NCBI RefSeq assembly: GCF_017874215.1
Contig: NZ_JAGGLB010000042.1
Location: forward strand, 1 to 64,000
Direction: 5' to 3'
DNA: 64,000 bases
Source: Paenibacillus eucommiae
GTDB taxonomy: Bacteria > Bacillota > Bacilli > Paenibacillales > NBRC-103111
Below are positions 52,201-61,100 of the stretch, piece by piece. A program made the translations under genes and the position numbers. Position 1 is the first letter of the stretch. The number at the start of each line of letters is the position of its first letter. The notes under the pieces were generated by a model. It ran no database searches. It was given only the letters and a program-made list of their open reading frames with translations, and had not been told where the DNA came from.

Positions 52201-54859
52201 TGGCTTGAAATACGGTAAATATATACTCGAAGAAATCAAGGCTCCTACAAGTTATGTGATTGATAACACTAATGATGCCCATAAGCATAATATCGTGATT
52301 AACAGTTCAACCGTTAACGATATCAATGGTGTTATGCAATACACCGTAAAGAATAAAAAAGGGATCGGCAGCATTAAGGTGATCAAGGAGGATTCTGCAG
52401 ACGCGAATAAAAAGCTCGCAGGTGCAGTATTTGAATTGAAGAATAGCGCTGGCAACAGCTTTACTCCTAAAAAAATAGACATTACTGATTCAAATGGTAT
52501 CGCTGAATTCAGCGGGCTGGAGTATGGGCAGTATTACTTGGTAGAAACGAATGCTCCATCGTATTACAAGATATTGACTGTAACGACTCCGGTAACCCTG
52601 CAGGAAGCATCTAAAGAAGTTACTGTGAAAAATGAAAGACTTAAAGGCAAGCTTGAGATAAAGAAAGTAGACGCCTCGAACCAGCCGCTCGCCGGTGCTG
52701 AATTCAAGCTCTACAGGGTTGGTATTCCCGCAACAGTTGTAGGAGTCAAGACGACCGATACAACTGGCATCATCACATTCGATAATCTGGATTACGGTGA
52801 ATACGTCATCGAGGAGACAAAAGCACCGAAGTACTACCAGATCAAAACTGCCACTAAGAATATCACTTTTGAACAGCCTGTTCTGACTGAAGTATTTCAG
52901 AATGACAGGGGTAAAGGCGCGATAAAGATCGTCAAGATTGATGAGGAAAAGGATCAGCTTGGAAACGATGTGCCGCTTGAGGGCGCGAAGTTTGAACTGT
53001 ACAAGAATGGAGTCAAGATCAAGGACGGAATTACGGATGCAAATGGTGAACTCCTATTCGCTGATTTAGAACAAGCTGAATATACAATTCTTGAGACAAA
53101 AGCACCGAATTTTTACGTGCTAAGCGTTCCCAATAATGCTATTACGATTGATTTGGATCAAGCCAGTGTGGTTAAAACCGTAGAGAACAAACGTGGCAAA
53201 GGCTCCCTTTCAATAACAAAAGTGGATAGTGCTAATAGTGCGACAACACTAGCCGGAGCTAAATTTGAACTTCGTACGGTGAAGGATAATACGCTGGTAG
53301 ACACACAAACTACTGGCAACGACGGCAAAGCAACTTTCAATAATCTGAAGTATGATGATTACAAGCTGATTGAAATCGAAGCTCCTGCCAACTATGAGCC
53401 GCTGTCTGCTCCTATTCTCGTGACATTAGGGGAGGCTGCTCAAATCTTGCCGCCAATTGCCAACAAGAAAAAAGAAGGCAATCTTGTCATCACGAAGGTG
53501 GATCAGGCTAATAACACCGTGAAGCTTGAAGGCGCGAAGTTTGAACTGAAAAGTACAGACGGTACCCAATCATATGGTGTAAAAACGACAGACAGCAATG
53601 GTCAACTGAAATTTGATAATCTGGCTTATGGCGATTACGTGCTGCATGAAATTGAAGCTCCTGTATATTACTTACCGCTTCAAGCACCACAACCGATTAC
53701 CATCAATCAGGCTGCTAACAGCTATACCGTTCAAAACGTAAGAGGAACGGGAGAATTAACCGTCATTAAAGTAGATGCTGATTCCCAAGCTCTACTGCAA
53801 GGCGCCGAGTTTGAACTCTTAAGCCTGGATAAATCGATCAGTTACGGTACTAAAACGGTCGACAACACAGGGAAGCTCACATTCACTAATCTGCTTTATA
53901 ATCAATATGTGCTGAAGGAAACTAAGGTACCGGGCGGTTACCAAATTGTCGGCAGCGGCGAAACCATCGTGACTCTTGACTCCGTGACCAAAACCGAAAA
54001 GGTAGGCAATAAGAAAATACCTGTAATTATAAATACGCCTACAGGATCGATTAAAGTCACCAAGGTTGACGCTGATGATCAAAAGCCGCTCGCAGGCGCA
54101 CAATTTGAATTGTTCAACAGCAACAAGACGACTTCCTATGGAACGGCGACAACAGATGCGAATGGTGTAGCCACTTTCAGCAATCTGCTGTACGGCAATT
54201 ATGTACTGGTTGAGAAGCAAGCTCCAGCCGGCTACGCACTGACGCAAGCTGACACGGGTATCGTCATCGACCAATATGGTCAATCTATAACTATCACCAA
54301 TAAGAAGGATACAGGAGGTCCAGGCCCGAGCCCGAGCCCAAGTCCAAGCCCAAGCCCAAGCCCTGGCCCGAGCCCAAGTCCGGACCCTAGTCCAAGTCCA
54401 AGTCCGGATCCTGGCCCAAGCCCAAGTCCGAATCCGGGAGCAAGTCCGAGCCCAGACCCAGGCAAACCAACAACACCAGTAACTACACCGGAAGATACGA
54501 CTACTGAGGGTGAAGTTGAGATTCCAAAAGGTGGCGTTCCAACTATAGGTCAAAAACCTGAACATGGTACAGTGACCATAGATAAGAATGGCAAGTGGAA
54601 ATATACACCTAAACCGGGCTTTGTCGGTAAGGATAAATTCTCTATTATAGTCAAGGATGAAGACGGCAATGAAGAGGAGCTCTTCTTTGAAATTGATGTA
54701 GAGATACCTTTGGGAGGAGCTGAAGGCAGCTCATCCAACACTCCTGCTGTGCAAGTGCTTCCGAAAACGGGGGAAGACAGCTATCTGCTTCTGCAGCTTA
54801 TAGGCCTTGGCCTGCTGCTTCTAGGTGCAGTAATAAGGAAAAAACGTTCTCGTTCCTAA
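49250..54859 (+). CDS. LPXTG cell-wall adhesin with eight CnaB repeats
   Basis: About 1869 residues. The signal peptide begins LSRKATALLVTFLLIF and ends PANAA. About 900 residues of collagen-binding/SpaA-like beta domains follow (repeated DWTxxIN: IDWTIDINTD, IEWTVKLNYG, IDWTVNINKI, IDWTLHINRG). Then come eight CnaB repeats (52058-54310), a proline-serine linker, a cadherin-like module (GGVPTIGQKPEHGTVTIDKN) and the sorting signal LPKTGED, hydrophobic helix, KKRSRS. Each CnaB repeat has the Lys (xKVD), Glu (E.xAP) and Asn (NK) of an isopeptide bond. I choose TTG 49250 because AGGAAAGGAGG lies right before it; ATG 49151 is a weaker alternative with a longer leader. A sortase is encoded at 55224. 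Confidence 0.87.
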   Translation: MSRKATALLVTFLLIFQFFQSAGVVQPANAAAIADTIFTKAELSYKNPSPTVIASVYEESANHFVGESTDIQVNVADVLYLDYTYLLPDGHTYADGDTFEFDLPDIFDYTLPAGPHNLVGGIGSYLINGRTVTVKFNDEINDGAEARGTLQFWGTLAEAKVIDPSNVPIDFGVTGAGTVRLHVKPKTGSSIEKNGAADKGQNPTKIDWTIDINTDLKKLTGAVVKDNILTGLSLDINDIVIKQLNVGLNGVTGEGAVVPTSDYSAALDPATHNLTISFLNPIDSAYRITFPTKIEDSTIEQFDNIASLESTGNPSVSDNALVLTPRGKVLDKSGVFNATTEEIEWTVKLNYGELLFGPGELELLDLFSNKHEFVAGSLNIVKVNDVNNDSNTSPYTGSYSLFADAATAPAKISDFITNSYTQTPKPDATNKNGFVLKFNDQTSDAFKITYKTKPSSNVYDDQDILNNVYTREVPWEVKTAIKQNFFHKSRDGVDYLNKKIDWTVNINKIGYPVEDIIYVDTFDSSYQKLDSSSLKISKDNGATYTPVSVPGATPDYTVTLVTYGNKEGFQIKFPAASSTTSYIVKYKTDYDYKTTEYYNQSDKDVKFANNGELQWKENSTSGVKKATTSKDFDPSDKIKNNGFKVGQYNASTKRITWGIGVNYNQKDLKNVTVEDIIQEAGKHHTLVSSSIKIYPMTINADGTHVVDRSSPVTKTVQSDASKFTVILGNITTPYYIEYETDVANMQFPANQQDLTIKNEAVITATGVQEKKVDAKITIPRAGEYVSKGGQQSSNQYIIDWTLHINRGQSTVQNAEITDTPSKKQILDRNSFKLYETTVPDQGGNVNKGALVPNDETVYKIDYLTPTADSDEPFKLVFLQTITKPYILEYSSYVDGENGEEVGNKVDFNGKGAGNISKDNEKKFNLKLAGTSGTGSVPTKDLTVIKVDADSGDKLAGAEFKLTRVTGNQVIGTKTSGSNGQISFTGLKYGKYILEEIKAPTSYVIDNTNDAHKHNIVINSSTVNDINGVMQYTVKNKKGIGSIKVIKEDSADANKKLAGAVFELKNSAGNSFTPKKIDITDSNGIAEFSGLEYGQYYLVETNAPSYYKILTVTTPVTLQEASKEVTVKNERLKGKLEIKKVDASNQPLAGAEFKLYRVGIPATVVGVKTTDTTGIITFDNLDYGEYVIEETKAPKYYQIKTATKNITFEQPVLTEVFQNDRGKGAIKIVKIDEEKDQLGNDVPLEGAKFELYKNGVKIKDGITDANGELLFADLEQAEYTILETKAPNFYVLSVPNNAITIDLDQASVVKTVENKRGKGSLSITKVDSANSATTLAGAKFELRTVKDNTLVDTQTTGNDGKATFNNLKYDDYKLIEIEAPANYEPLSAPILVTLGEAAQILPPIANKKKEGNLVITKVDQANNTVKLEGAKFELKSTDGTQSYGVKTTDSNGQLKFDNLAYGDYVLHEIEAPVYYLPLQAPQPITINQAANSYTVQNVRGTGELTVIKVDADSQALLQGAEFELLSLDKSISYGTKTVDNTGKLTFTNLLYNQYVLKETKVPGGYQIVGSGETIVTLDSVTKTEKVGNKKIPVIINTPTGSIKVTKVDADDQKPLAGAQFELFNSNKTTSYGTATTDANGVATFSNLLYGNYVLVEKQAPAGYALTQADTGIVIDQYGQSITITNKKDTGGPGPSPSPSPSPSPSPGPSPSPDPSPSPSPDPGPSPSPNPGASPSPDPGKPTTPVTTPEDTTTEGEVEIPKGGVPTIGQKPEHGTVTIDKNGKWKYTPKPGFVGKDKFSIIVKDEDGNEEELFFEIDVEIPLGGAEGSSSNTPAVQVLPKTGEDSYLLLQLIGLGLLLLGAVIRKKRSRS
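52058..54310 (+). repeat. Eight tandem CnaB-type repeat domains within the adhesin
   Basis: Repeats start near 52058, 52363, 52640, 52912, 53194, 53470, 53749 and 54037, each about 90-95 codons. They diverge in sequence, unlike recent duplications. After them, 54318-54470 is a six-base-period proline-serine repeat. Confidence 0.85.
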
Positions 54860-54879
54860 AATGGAAAAAATAAAAAAAG

Positions 54880-54908
54880 GCCGGGCAGCGAAAGCTGTCC
54901 CGGCTTTT
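54880..54908 (+). terminator. Terminator of the adhesin gene
   Basis: GCCGGGCAGC (54880-54889), loop GAAA, GCTGTCCCGGC (54894-54904) with a small asymmetry, then TTTT. Confidence 0.85.
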
Positions 54909-54946
54909 ATCGTTCTTATGAGTATCCATGTCCAGTGAATAATAAT

Positions 54947-54984
54947 AGTCTCAGTCTCAGTCTCAGTCTCAGTCCCAGTCCTAA
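54947..54984. repeat. Hexanucleotide tandem repeat (AGTCTC)
   Basis: Four exact AGTCTC units followed by variants AGTCCC and AGTCCT, in the space between adhesin and sortase. No gene uses it. Confidence 0.8.
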
Positions 54985-55048
54985 TCTCTATACACCAAGT
55001 TTATATAAGTTTTTTCCTGAAGGCTTAGGGATATTGATGACATATTAC

Positions 55049-55094
55049 AAAAGCTGTACCCGCCTGCTTGATAAACCAGAGGGTACAGCTTTTT
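55049..55094. terminator. Bidirectional terminator between adhesin and sortase genes
   Basis: AAAAGCTGTACCC (55049-55061) pairs perfectly with GGGTACAGCTTTT (55082-55094 region), with A-runs and T-runs on both sides. It can also end sortase transcription arriving from the right. Confidence 0.8.
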
Positions 55095-55223
55095 ATGTTT
55101 AAAAATGGAATTATTGGTGTATTATGTAAAGTAATTCCTATTTAAATGTACGCGATCAAGGCGGTTAGCTTTGACTGCTGTGAATGAATCCGCTTATCAA
55201 GGTTGTCACAATTCAATTGCTTG

Positions 55224-55883
55224 CTAGCGTTTAGCTTGCACGATAAGTCTATGGGTTGCGCTTTCGATAGGGTCGCAGGTAATAAGGGTCAGCACCCTAT
55301 CGGTATCATTGCTGCTGAGCACGGAAATGTCCGTTGGCTCCACGATAGATACATTAAATACGGTATAAACAATGTCTTGGCCCTTCATTTGCACAATAAT
55401 CTCATCGCCAACCACTACTTCATTCAGCCTATTGAAAAGTCTTCCTTTGGTTTGCGCTCGATGGGCAGCAATCGCGGCGTTGCCTATTTGATCGAGTGGT
55501 GTTGTTTCGCTCATATGGGCTGCTGCAAATTTCATATTTTGCAACGTAGCACCTTCCAGAACCGGAATCTTCAGATCGATTTTATCGATCTTAATGACGG
55601 CTATAGCTTGAGCGTTAGCCTTCTGGTAGGAATCCTCTTCCGGTAGGTGGGCTGTTTGACTAAGCTTTGCTGCCTCGGAGACATCCGCTTCATTAAACAG
55701 TTGGGATAACCGCTTGTATCCATCATCCAACAACTTGTTGTTACTCTCAGCTGCGGAAGAATAGGCTTCCATCTGCTCAAGCAGCTGTTCTTGCTGCCGA
55801 TCATAGTACCATTCCCTTGCTTTAGGCAGCAAAATGATCAGAACTCCGGCAATAATCAGTGTATAGGATATTATTTTTCTCAT
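55224..55883 (-). CDS. Class D-like sortase
   Basis: A 219-residue membrane-anchored transpeptidase: one N-terminal membrane segment (ISYTLIIAGVLIILL), a linker of about 80 residues with helical character, and a sortase barrel with catalytic His in AIAAHRA, Cys in LTLITCDP and Arg in ATHRLIV. The TLxTC motif with a short C-terminus fits class D enzymes of Bacillales. It should cleave LPxTG-like signals and join the protein to peptidoglycan; the LPKTGED adhesin 360 bases away is the obvious substrate. It is 10 bases downstream of a CheY-like gene. Confidence 0.85.
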   Translation of the reverse strand: MRKIISYTLIIAGVLIILLPKAREWYYDRQQEQLLEQMEAYSSAAESNNKLLDDGYKRLSQLFNEADVSEAAKLSQTAHLPEEDSYQKANAQAIAVIKIDKIDLKIPVLEGATLQNMKFAAAHMSETTPLDQIGNAAIAAHRAQTKGRLFNRLNEVVVGDEIIVQMKGQDIVYTVFNVSIVEPTDISVLSSNDTDRVLTLITCDPIESATHRLIVQAKR

Positions 55884-55893
55884 AAAATGCTAC

Positions 55894-56310
55894 CTATACG
55901 CCTTCAGTTACATGTATGTTCTTTTCCGTTTCATTCTTAAAATGATCGACGAATACACGCTGAATCGCTTCAATGAGACGATCCCTGTGTACCGGCTTCA
56001 CTACAAAATCACTGGCGCCGCTGCGAACAGCTTCCAGAACCATTTCACGCTGCCCCATGGCAGAGCACATAATGATCTTGGCGGAGGGATCAATCGACTT
56101 GATTTTTTTAACTGCACTGATTCCGTCCAATTCCGGCATAGTGATGTCCATAGTTACTAATTCTGGCCGTATCCGCTGATACATGCTGATGGCTTCGATC
56201 CCATTGCGGGCTTCACCGACAACCTGATGGCCGAGTTCCTCCAGAATGGCACGCATCAGCATCCGCATAAAAGCTGTATCATCAACAACCAGTACTTTGA
56301 TTCCGCTCAT
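55894..56310 (-). CDS. CheY-like response regulator linked to the sortase
   Basis: A 138-residue receiver domain: DD at 10-11, phosphorylatable D55 in LVTMDITMPE, MCSAMGQ with the switch Ser/Thr, and K in FVVKPVHRD. There is no DNA-binding part. A 20-residue polar tail follows the last helix. It is the first gene of a two-gene unit with the sortase (10-base gap), under a promoter almost identical to the adhesin's. A link between phosphorelay and surface-protein anchoring is suggested, but the kinase and output partner are unknown. It is similar to the 34691 regulator. Confidence 0.82.
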   Translation of the reverse strand: MSGIKVLVVDDTAFMRMLMRAILEELGHQVVGEARNGIEAISMYQRIRPELVTMDITMPELDGISAVKKIKSIDPSAKIIMCSAMGQREMVLEAVRSGASDFVVKPVHRDRLIEAIQRVFVDHFKNETEKNIHVTEGV

Positions 56311-56327
56311 TTTCTCATCTCCCTTTC

Positions 56328-56369
56328 ATTATAGAATGTACGTCTCTCATCTGAACAAAAACTGAACAA
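56328..56369 (-). promoter_or_regulatory. Promoter of the regulator-sortase unit, matching the adhesin promoter
   Basis: Read on the minus strand: TTGTTCAG (56369-56362), TTGTTCAG (56358-56351), then AGATGAGAGACGTACATTC and TATAAT (56333-56328). Direct-repeat spacing is 11 bases. Compare 48952-48993. Confidence 0.7.
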
Positions 56370-56391
56370 GCGGCAAGCTAGTATGAAATAA

Positions 56392-56860
56392 ACACCTTGT
56401 GGCGTCCTTTGAGGAGCGTGTTCGTGACGTTAATGCATGGAGGGAGGGAATGGCTGTGGGCTCCAGCCGCTGTTAAAGATTTGTTCCCTTGAATGGTATA
56501 TGATGAGGAGGTAGGAACAAATCTTTAAAGGCGGACGCTACCGCTCTTCCGCCCACAGCCATTCCCTCTCTTTAGCTACAATCGCACGAATCACACGAAC
56601 ACCAAGCTCAAACGGACAGCCAGCAAGAGATTTTCTCCTGGTTAGTGGAGAAGTCCTAGCTGGCGCAGGCGCTGGAGATAAGGAGCCCGCGCAGTTGAGG
56701 AGGACCTGATGCTTTAACGATAAAAAACATCGTTAAGTGAAGCGCACGCTCAATTCGGGGAAGATGGTCGCTACGAGGTAGTTACGATGTCGCTACAAGG
56801 CCGCTATAGAAGGAAACGACAACCAACAGGCGTCCGTTTCCTGGACGAAAGGGATAGAAA
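56392..56860 (-). repeat. Composite intergenic repeat, copy R7 (minus strand)
   Basis: On the minus strand this copy has the CTATCCCTTTCGTCCAGG 5' block, one palindrome (56713-56737), the GCCAGC/GCTGGC block, GTGTTCGTG paired with CACGAACAC, and a perfect branched hairpin (outer GAGGGAATGGCTGTGGGC at 56444-56461/56551-56568; inner 56473-56487/56514-56528; local GGCGGA/TCCGCC around GCGGTAGC). It ends in a terminator-like ACGCC-ACAA-GGTGT hairpin (56392-56405). It points the same way as the gene upstream of it (56905-58047, minus). Confidence 0.87.
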
Positions 56861-56893
56861 AAAAGCAGTCAAGCTATTTAGCTTGAACTGCTG
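56858..56893 (-). terminator. Terminator of the SARP-like regulator gene
   Basis: On the minus strand AGCAGTTCAAGCT pairs with AGCTTGACTGCT with one bulge and is followed by TTTTTTT. Confidence 0.8.
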
Positions 56894-56904
56894 CAAGTGA
56901 TCTA

Positions 56905-58047
56905 TTAATTCCGCTGGTTTTGTAGCTTCCACTGCTCGAACCAGCCTTCAATGCTATCCGGCAGTCCAATGCCAAGCTCCTGCTCCAGCAGGTTTTGAAT
57001 GATCTGGAACTGCTCCTCTACCGCTGCGCGCTCTCCAATGCTGTCATAAACCTTCATCAATCCCAAGTGGCCCTCTTCAAAATAAGGTTGAAGCTGAACA
57101 ATCCGTTGGTACACGGTTACGGCTTCGGCAATTTTGCCGTTATCCGTATAGAACTCTGCCACCTGCATCGCATGATGCAGCCAGATGGTGCGCAGACGCT
57201 GTCGTTCGCTTTCTGCCCACATATAATCATAGTCGGCGAAGTAATCACCGGAATAGAGCTCAATCAATCTCTGATATTCAGCGCAGTTGCCCGAATGAAT
57301 GGGCCCCAGGTCGCGGATGCCGATTTCCCATTGGGTGGTGTCAATCTGTACCTTTTGAAGATTCAGGGTGTAGCCTTCGCCACCACTGACGTTGCTAATA
57401 TCTATGGCGATGTCGGCTTGCTTCAAGCATTGGCGCACCTGATAAATCGTCGTATAAAGATGCGTGGAAGCCTTTTTAAGGTCGAAATCGGTCCATAGCA
57501 TGTCGATCAGGGTGTCTTTACTAACGAACCGGTTGCGATGGTGAAGCAGATAAGCGAATACTTCCTGAGCTTTGGTGGTTCTCCACCGAAGTGACTGCAA
57601 AGGCTCGCCTCCCCGCTCGAAGCGGAGCGACTGAAAGCAGCGGACGACTACCTCTGCCACTTGCGGCGGTTTCTCAGATGCCCTCGGCGTCCTCTCCTCC
57701 AGCCGCTGCACAGTCTTCATCAGCCGATTGCGATGAACCGGCTTCAGCACGTAATCCAGTGCGTTTAACTCGAACGCCTCCAAAGCGTACACGTCGTAGC
57801 CGGTAACAAAAACAATATCCGCCGCCGGGCAAACATCCTGTATCATTTCCGCGGTCTGCAGTCCATTCATTTCCGGCATATTAATATCCAGAAAAATCAC
57901 ATCTGGGTTCAAGTCAGAAGCGGCCTGAACAGCCAGGGCAGGTTCCGTGTAGGTCGCTACGATTTCAATACTTGTTAATTCCTTCAACATTTTTTCCAAT
58001 TGCAAGAGCGCAAGACGTTCATCATCTATTAGTAAGGCACGTATCAT
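56905..58047 (-). CDS. SARP-like response regulator (receiver, winged helix, BTAD)
   Basis: About 380 residues: receiver domain (D8-D9, D54 in VIFLDINMPEMNG, K in YVLKPVHRN), an OmpR-like winged helix (about 145-235; TTKAQEVFAYLLHHRNRFVS, LYTTIYQVRQCLK) and a bacterial transcriptional activator (BTAD/TPR) domain to the end. ATG 58047 has GGTGGGA upstream; an in-frame GTG or ATG at 58065 is weaker. It lies 89 bases after the hybrid kinase in the same direction and is the likely partner. Regulators of this build exist in Bacillales, but the target genes are not evident. Confidence 0.85.
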   Translation of the reverse strand: MIRALLIDDERLALLQLEKMLKELTSIEIVATYTEPALAVQAASDLNPDVIFLDINMPEMNGLQTAEMIQDVCPAADIVFVTGYDVYALEAFELNALDYVLKPVHRNRLMKTVQRLEERTPRASEKPPQVAEVVVRCFQSLRFERGGEPLQSLRWRTTKAQEVFAYLLHHRNRFVSKDTLIDMLWTDFDLKKASTHLYTTIYQVRQCLKQADIAIDISNVSGGEGYTLNLQKVQIDTTQWEIGIRDLGPIHSGNCAEYQRLIELYSGDYFADYDYMWAESERQRLRTIWLHHAMQVAEFYTDNGKIAEAVTVYQRIVQLQPYFEEGHLGLMKVYDSIGERAAVEEQFQIIQNLLEQELGIGLPDSIEGWFEQWKLQNQRN

Positions 58048-58136
58048 AGTAATCCCACCACTCAAACGTAGTTATGACATAAATGCTTATTGCAATAATT
58101 TCGCAGAAGGGCTATTAAACTAGAATTGTAACATAT

Positions 58137-61100
58137 TTATTCCGGAACTATAAAAGAAATTGTAGTGCCAAGACCGGGCTGGCTCTGGATGGTTAGTCCT
58201 TTGCCATACATCTGCTTCAGGCGTCTGTCTGTATTGAGAAGTCCAATCCCTCTTTTTTTGCCGGGCTGGCTGTCCAGCAGCTGCTTCACCTTGTCCGGAT
58301 CCATGCCTACACCATCGTCTGTAATGGATATTTCAGTATAGCGGGAGTCAGCGTGGCTGGCCGGATGGCTGGTAATCCGAATGTGCACCATTCCCCCTCT
58401 GGAGCGGCATAGTATGCCATGTCGGAGAGCATTTTCTACAATAGGCTGGATCGTGAGGGGCGGCAGCTGGAGCTGCAGGTTCGGGTCCAACTCCCATGAA
58501 ATATCGAGTCTCTCATCGAAACGCTCTTTTTCGATATAGAGGTAGGCCCGAACCAGGTCGAGCTCGTACTCAATCGGCACAACCCGCCCCGAATTCAAGA
58601 AGTCAAAGCTTATTCTTAAGTAAGCGCTAAAAGCCTCTATCAGATCATGCATTTTGGTCGTATCTAGGATGCTTAATGCTGTAATGGAATTCAAAGTGTT
58701 GAATAAAAAATGCGGTTGAATCTGGGCCTGGAGATAGGCGGCTTCCATTTGCAGACGTTCCCCTACCGATTGCTTCAAATCCGTCAATGCACGTACCCGG
58801 GACTTTAATTCAAGCGCATCGACAGGCTTTGTCACATAGTCGTTAGCACCAGACAGAAATCCGGAGTATACATCCTCCGAGCGGCTGCGTGCTGTCAAAA
58901 GAAGGATTGGCAGCTCCGAGATGGAGAAACGCTCCCGAATAATACGCGTTAATTCATAGCCTGATATATGCGGCATCATCACATCAGCAATAATCAAGTC
59001 CCATTGCTCCTTATCCAGCTTGGTTATTGCCTCCTTGCCACTCGTTGCTGTCACCAGCTCATATTGGTCGATGGGTAGTATGCTGCTGATTACTTTTAGA
59101 TTGACAGGGTCATCGTCAACAGCCAGAATCTTCGGTCTACCGGCAGCAATAAGGAGATTGGATGCAGGCAGCGGAGTGGGTAAGCCGGCCGTAGCTTCGG
59201 TTGCTGCTGCTGAATAGCCGTCATGCACAGGGAGGACGAGCAATGCCTTTTCCTGCTGGACGGAATATTTTTCGAGATTTTTTTCGGGATGTTCTTGGAG
59301 ATGTTCTTCGAAATTTTCAACATATTCCGCAACATATTCTTCAGCCAAGGGAAGGGTGAAAGTGAACACGGAACCCTGACCAGGGGTTGAACTCACGCCT
59401 ATAGTTCCGCCATGCAGCTCTACCAGCTGCCGGCAAATGCTTAAGCCAAGCCCCATGCCACCCCCGCCGATGGCTGTTATGCCGGAGTCCCCTTGCTCAT
59501 AGGCTTCAAAAGCTCTGAGCCGGGTGTCCTCATCCATTCCAATGCCTGTATCCGAGATATGGATATGTACGCAGTCATCCAGAGCCTCTGCATAAATGGT
59601 TATAGAGCCTTCATACGTATATTTAATCGCATTATGAAGCAGGTTGAATAAGATTTGAACAAGTCTTTTCTCATCAGCAGCAACAAAGGGGAAAGTCTCC
59701 GGTATGTCCATATTTAGCCGAATCGGCTTGCCCTCTGTCATGAACCTGAGCATGTCCAATACGCCGGGAATAACGGATTGAATCCTCAAATTACTTGGCT
59801 GCAGCCGGACTTTATTCTCCTTAAGCTGTGTTAAATCAAGTAGATCATTAAGCATGAGTGACATACGACGGCCAACCGTAACAAGCAGCTCTATATTTTT
59901 CTTGTTCTCCTCTTCCTGAGAGCTTTTTTTGCTATCCAGTACGTTTTGGGCGATATTAATGATGCCGTGAAGCGGATTTCTTAATTCATGAGAGGTGTTA
60001 GCCAGAAAATCATCCTTCAATTTATCTGTTCGCTGCAGTTGTTCGGCTAGCTGTTTAGTTTGCTCGGCATTCCGGAAATAACGTTTAAACCAGAATGTGG
60101 CGAAAGCGATGAAAAAGGCGATCATATCAAGCGGATAGTACCCCATCTTGACCCAGCCAAGTCCTTCAATTACGCCCCATATAGGGTTAACAGTGATGGC
60201 TGTCGCACCAAGCAGCAGATAAATGGCATCCTCTTCGCCTTTCATGGCACTGCGCAGTGTAAGGATGGGAACGATCAGTAAAGGAAAGAAGAAAATATAG
60301 ATGTTTAAGGTTAGCAAGTTCGCCACAAACGGGAATGGGATGAGTATAACCAGTAAAGCGTAAATAGCAGAAAATATAGAGAACCAGCGAAAAACCCGGC
60401 TTGCTGAGTACTCGATTAACAGGTTTTTGGTAAACCGAAGCAGAAATACAGCGGCTCCCAGATAGGACAAAGCTCTAAGCTTTATGATCCATTCTTGGGT
60501 GAAGGGCAGCGATATAAACAACAGCTTATCGTCGTCAGTCAATATAGTAAAAGTCGTACAAAGGATGACCAAGGCAAAATAGAGCAGCACCTTCTGTCTA
60601 GTTCCGATCAAATATAAAATACAGGCATATATTGCGTGCATCAAAAAAAGACTGCATACAACCAGCTGCATGCCAATGGAAAACCATCTTTCTTTGGCTA
60701 CCGCAGCTTCACTGCCCAATTGGATAGATTTCAGGATGCCTCCTTTATTGCCGTAATCATAGTGCGCAGCTTGAATCACAATGTCTATTTCACCGTTATC
60801 CGCTGTGAAGGAAGCGAAATACGGAAGGTTTAGAGCTGTGTATTGTTTGCTGTCTGCCGTAGGCTTTCCGGAGCTTTCAAGTAGACGGCCATTCACGAAC
60901 AGCTCAGAAGAGGTTTTGATGTCCGGGATATGAATGCTGTAGGTTTGCTCCTGATCCGGGTTGACATGTATGCGCAAGCGGAAAGACCCATAGCCAAAAG
61001 CTGAGCTTTTGTCGGGGTTCAAAATGGTATTCCATTTTCCAGGAACCTGAATAAACGTCTTTTCCTCTAGGGAAGAGATCGTGTCAGAATTTTGCATGAA

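Noticed and set aside
53819..54565. Minus-strand ORF of 248 residues within the adhesin gene, and glycine/leucine repeat ORF 54280-54465
   Set aside because: Both are antisense to the CnaB and proline-serine repeat coding region and read as repeats of W/R/A or G/L; no start signals.
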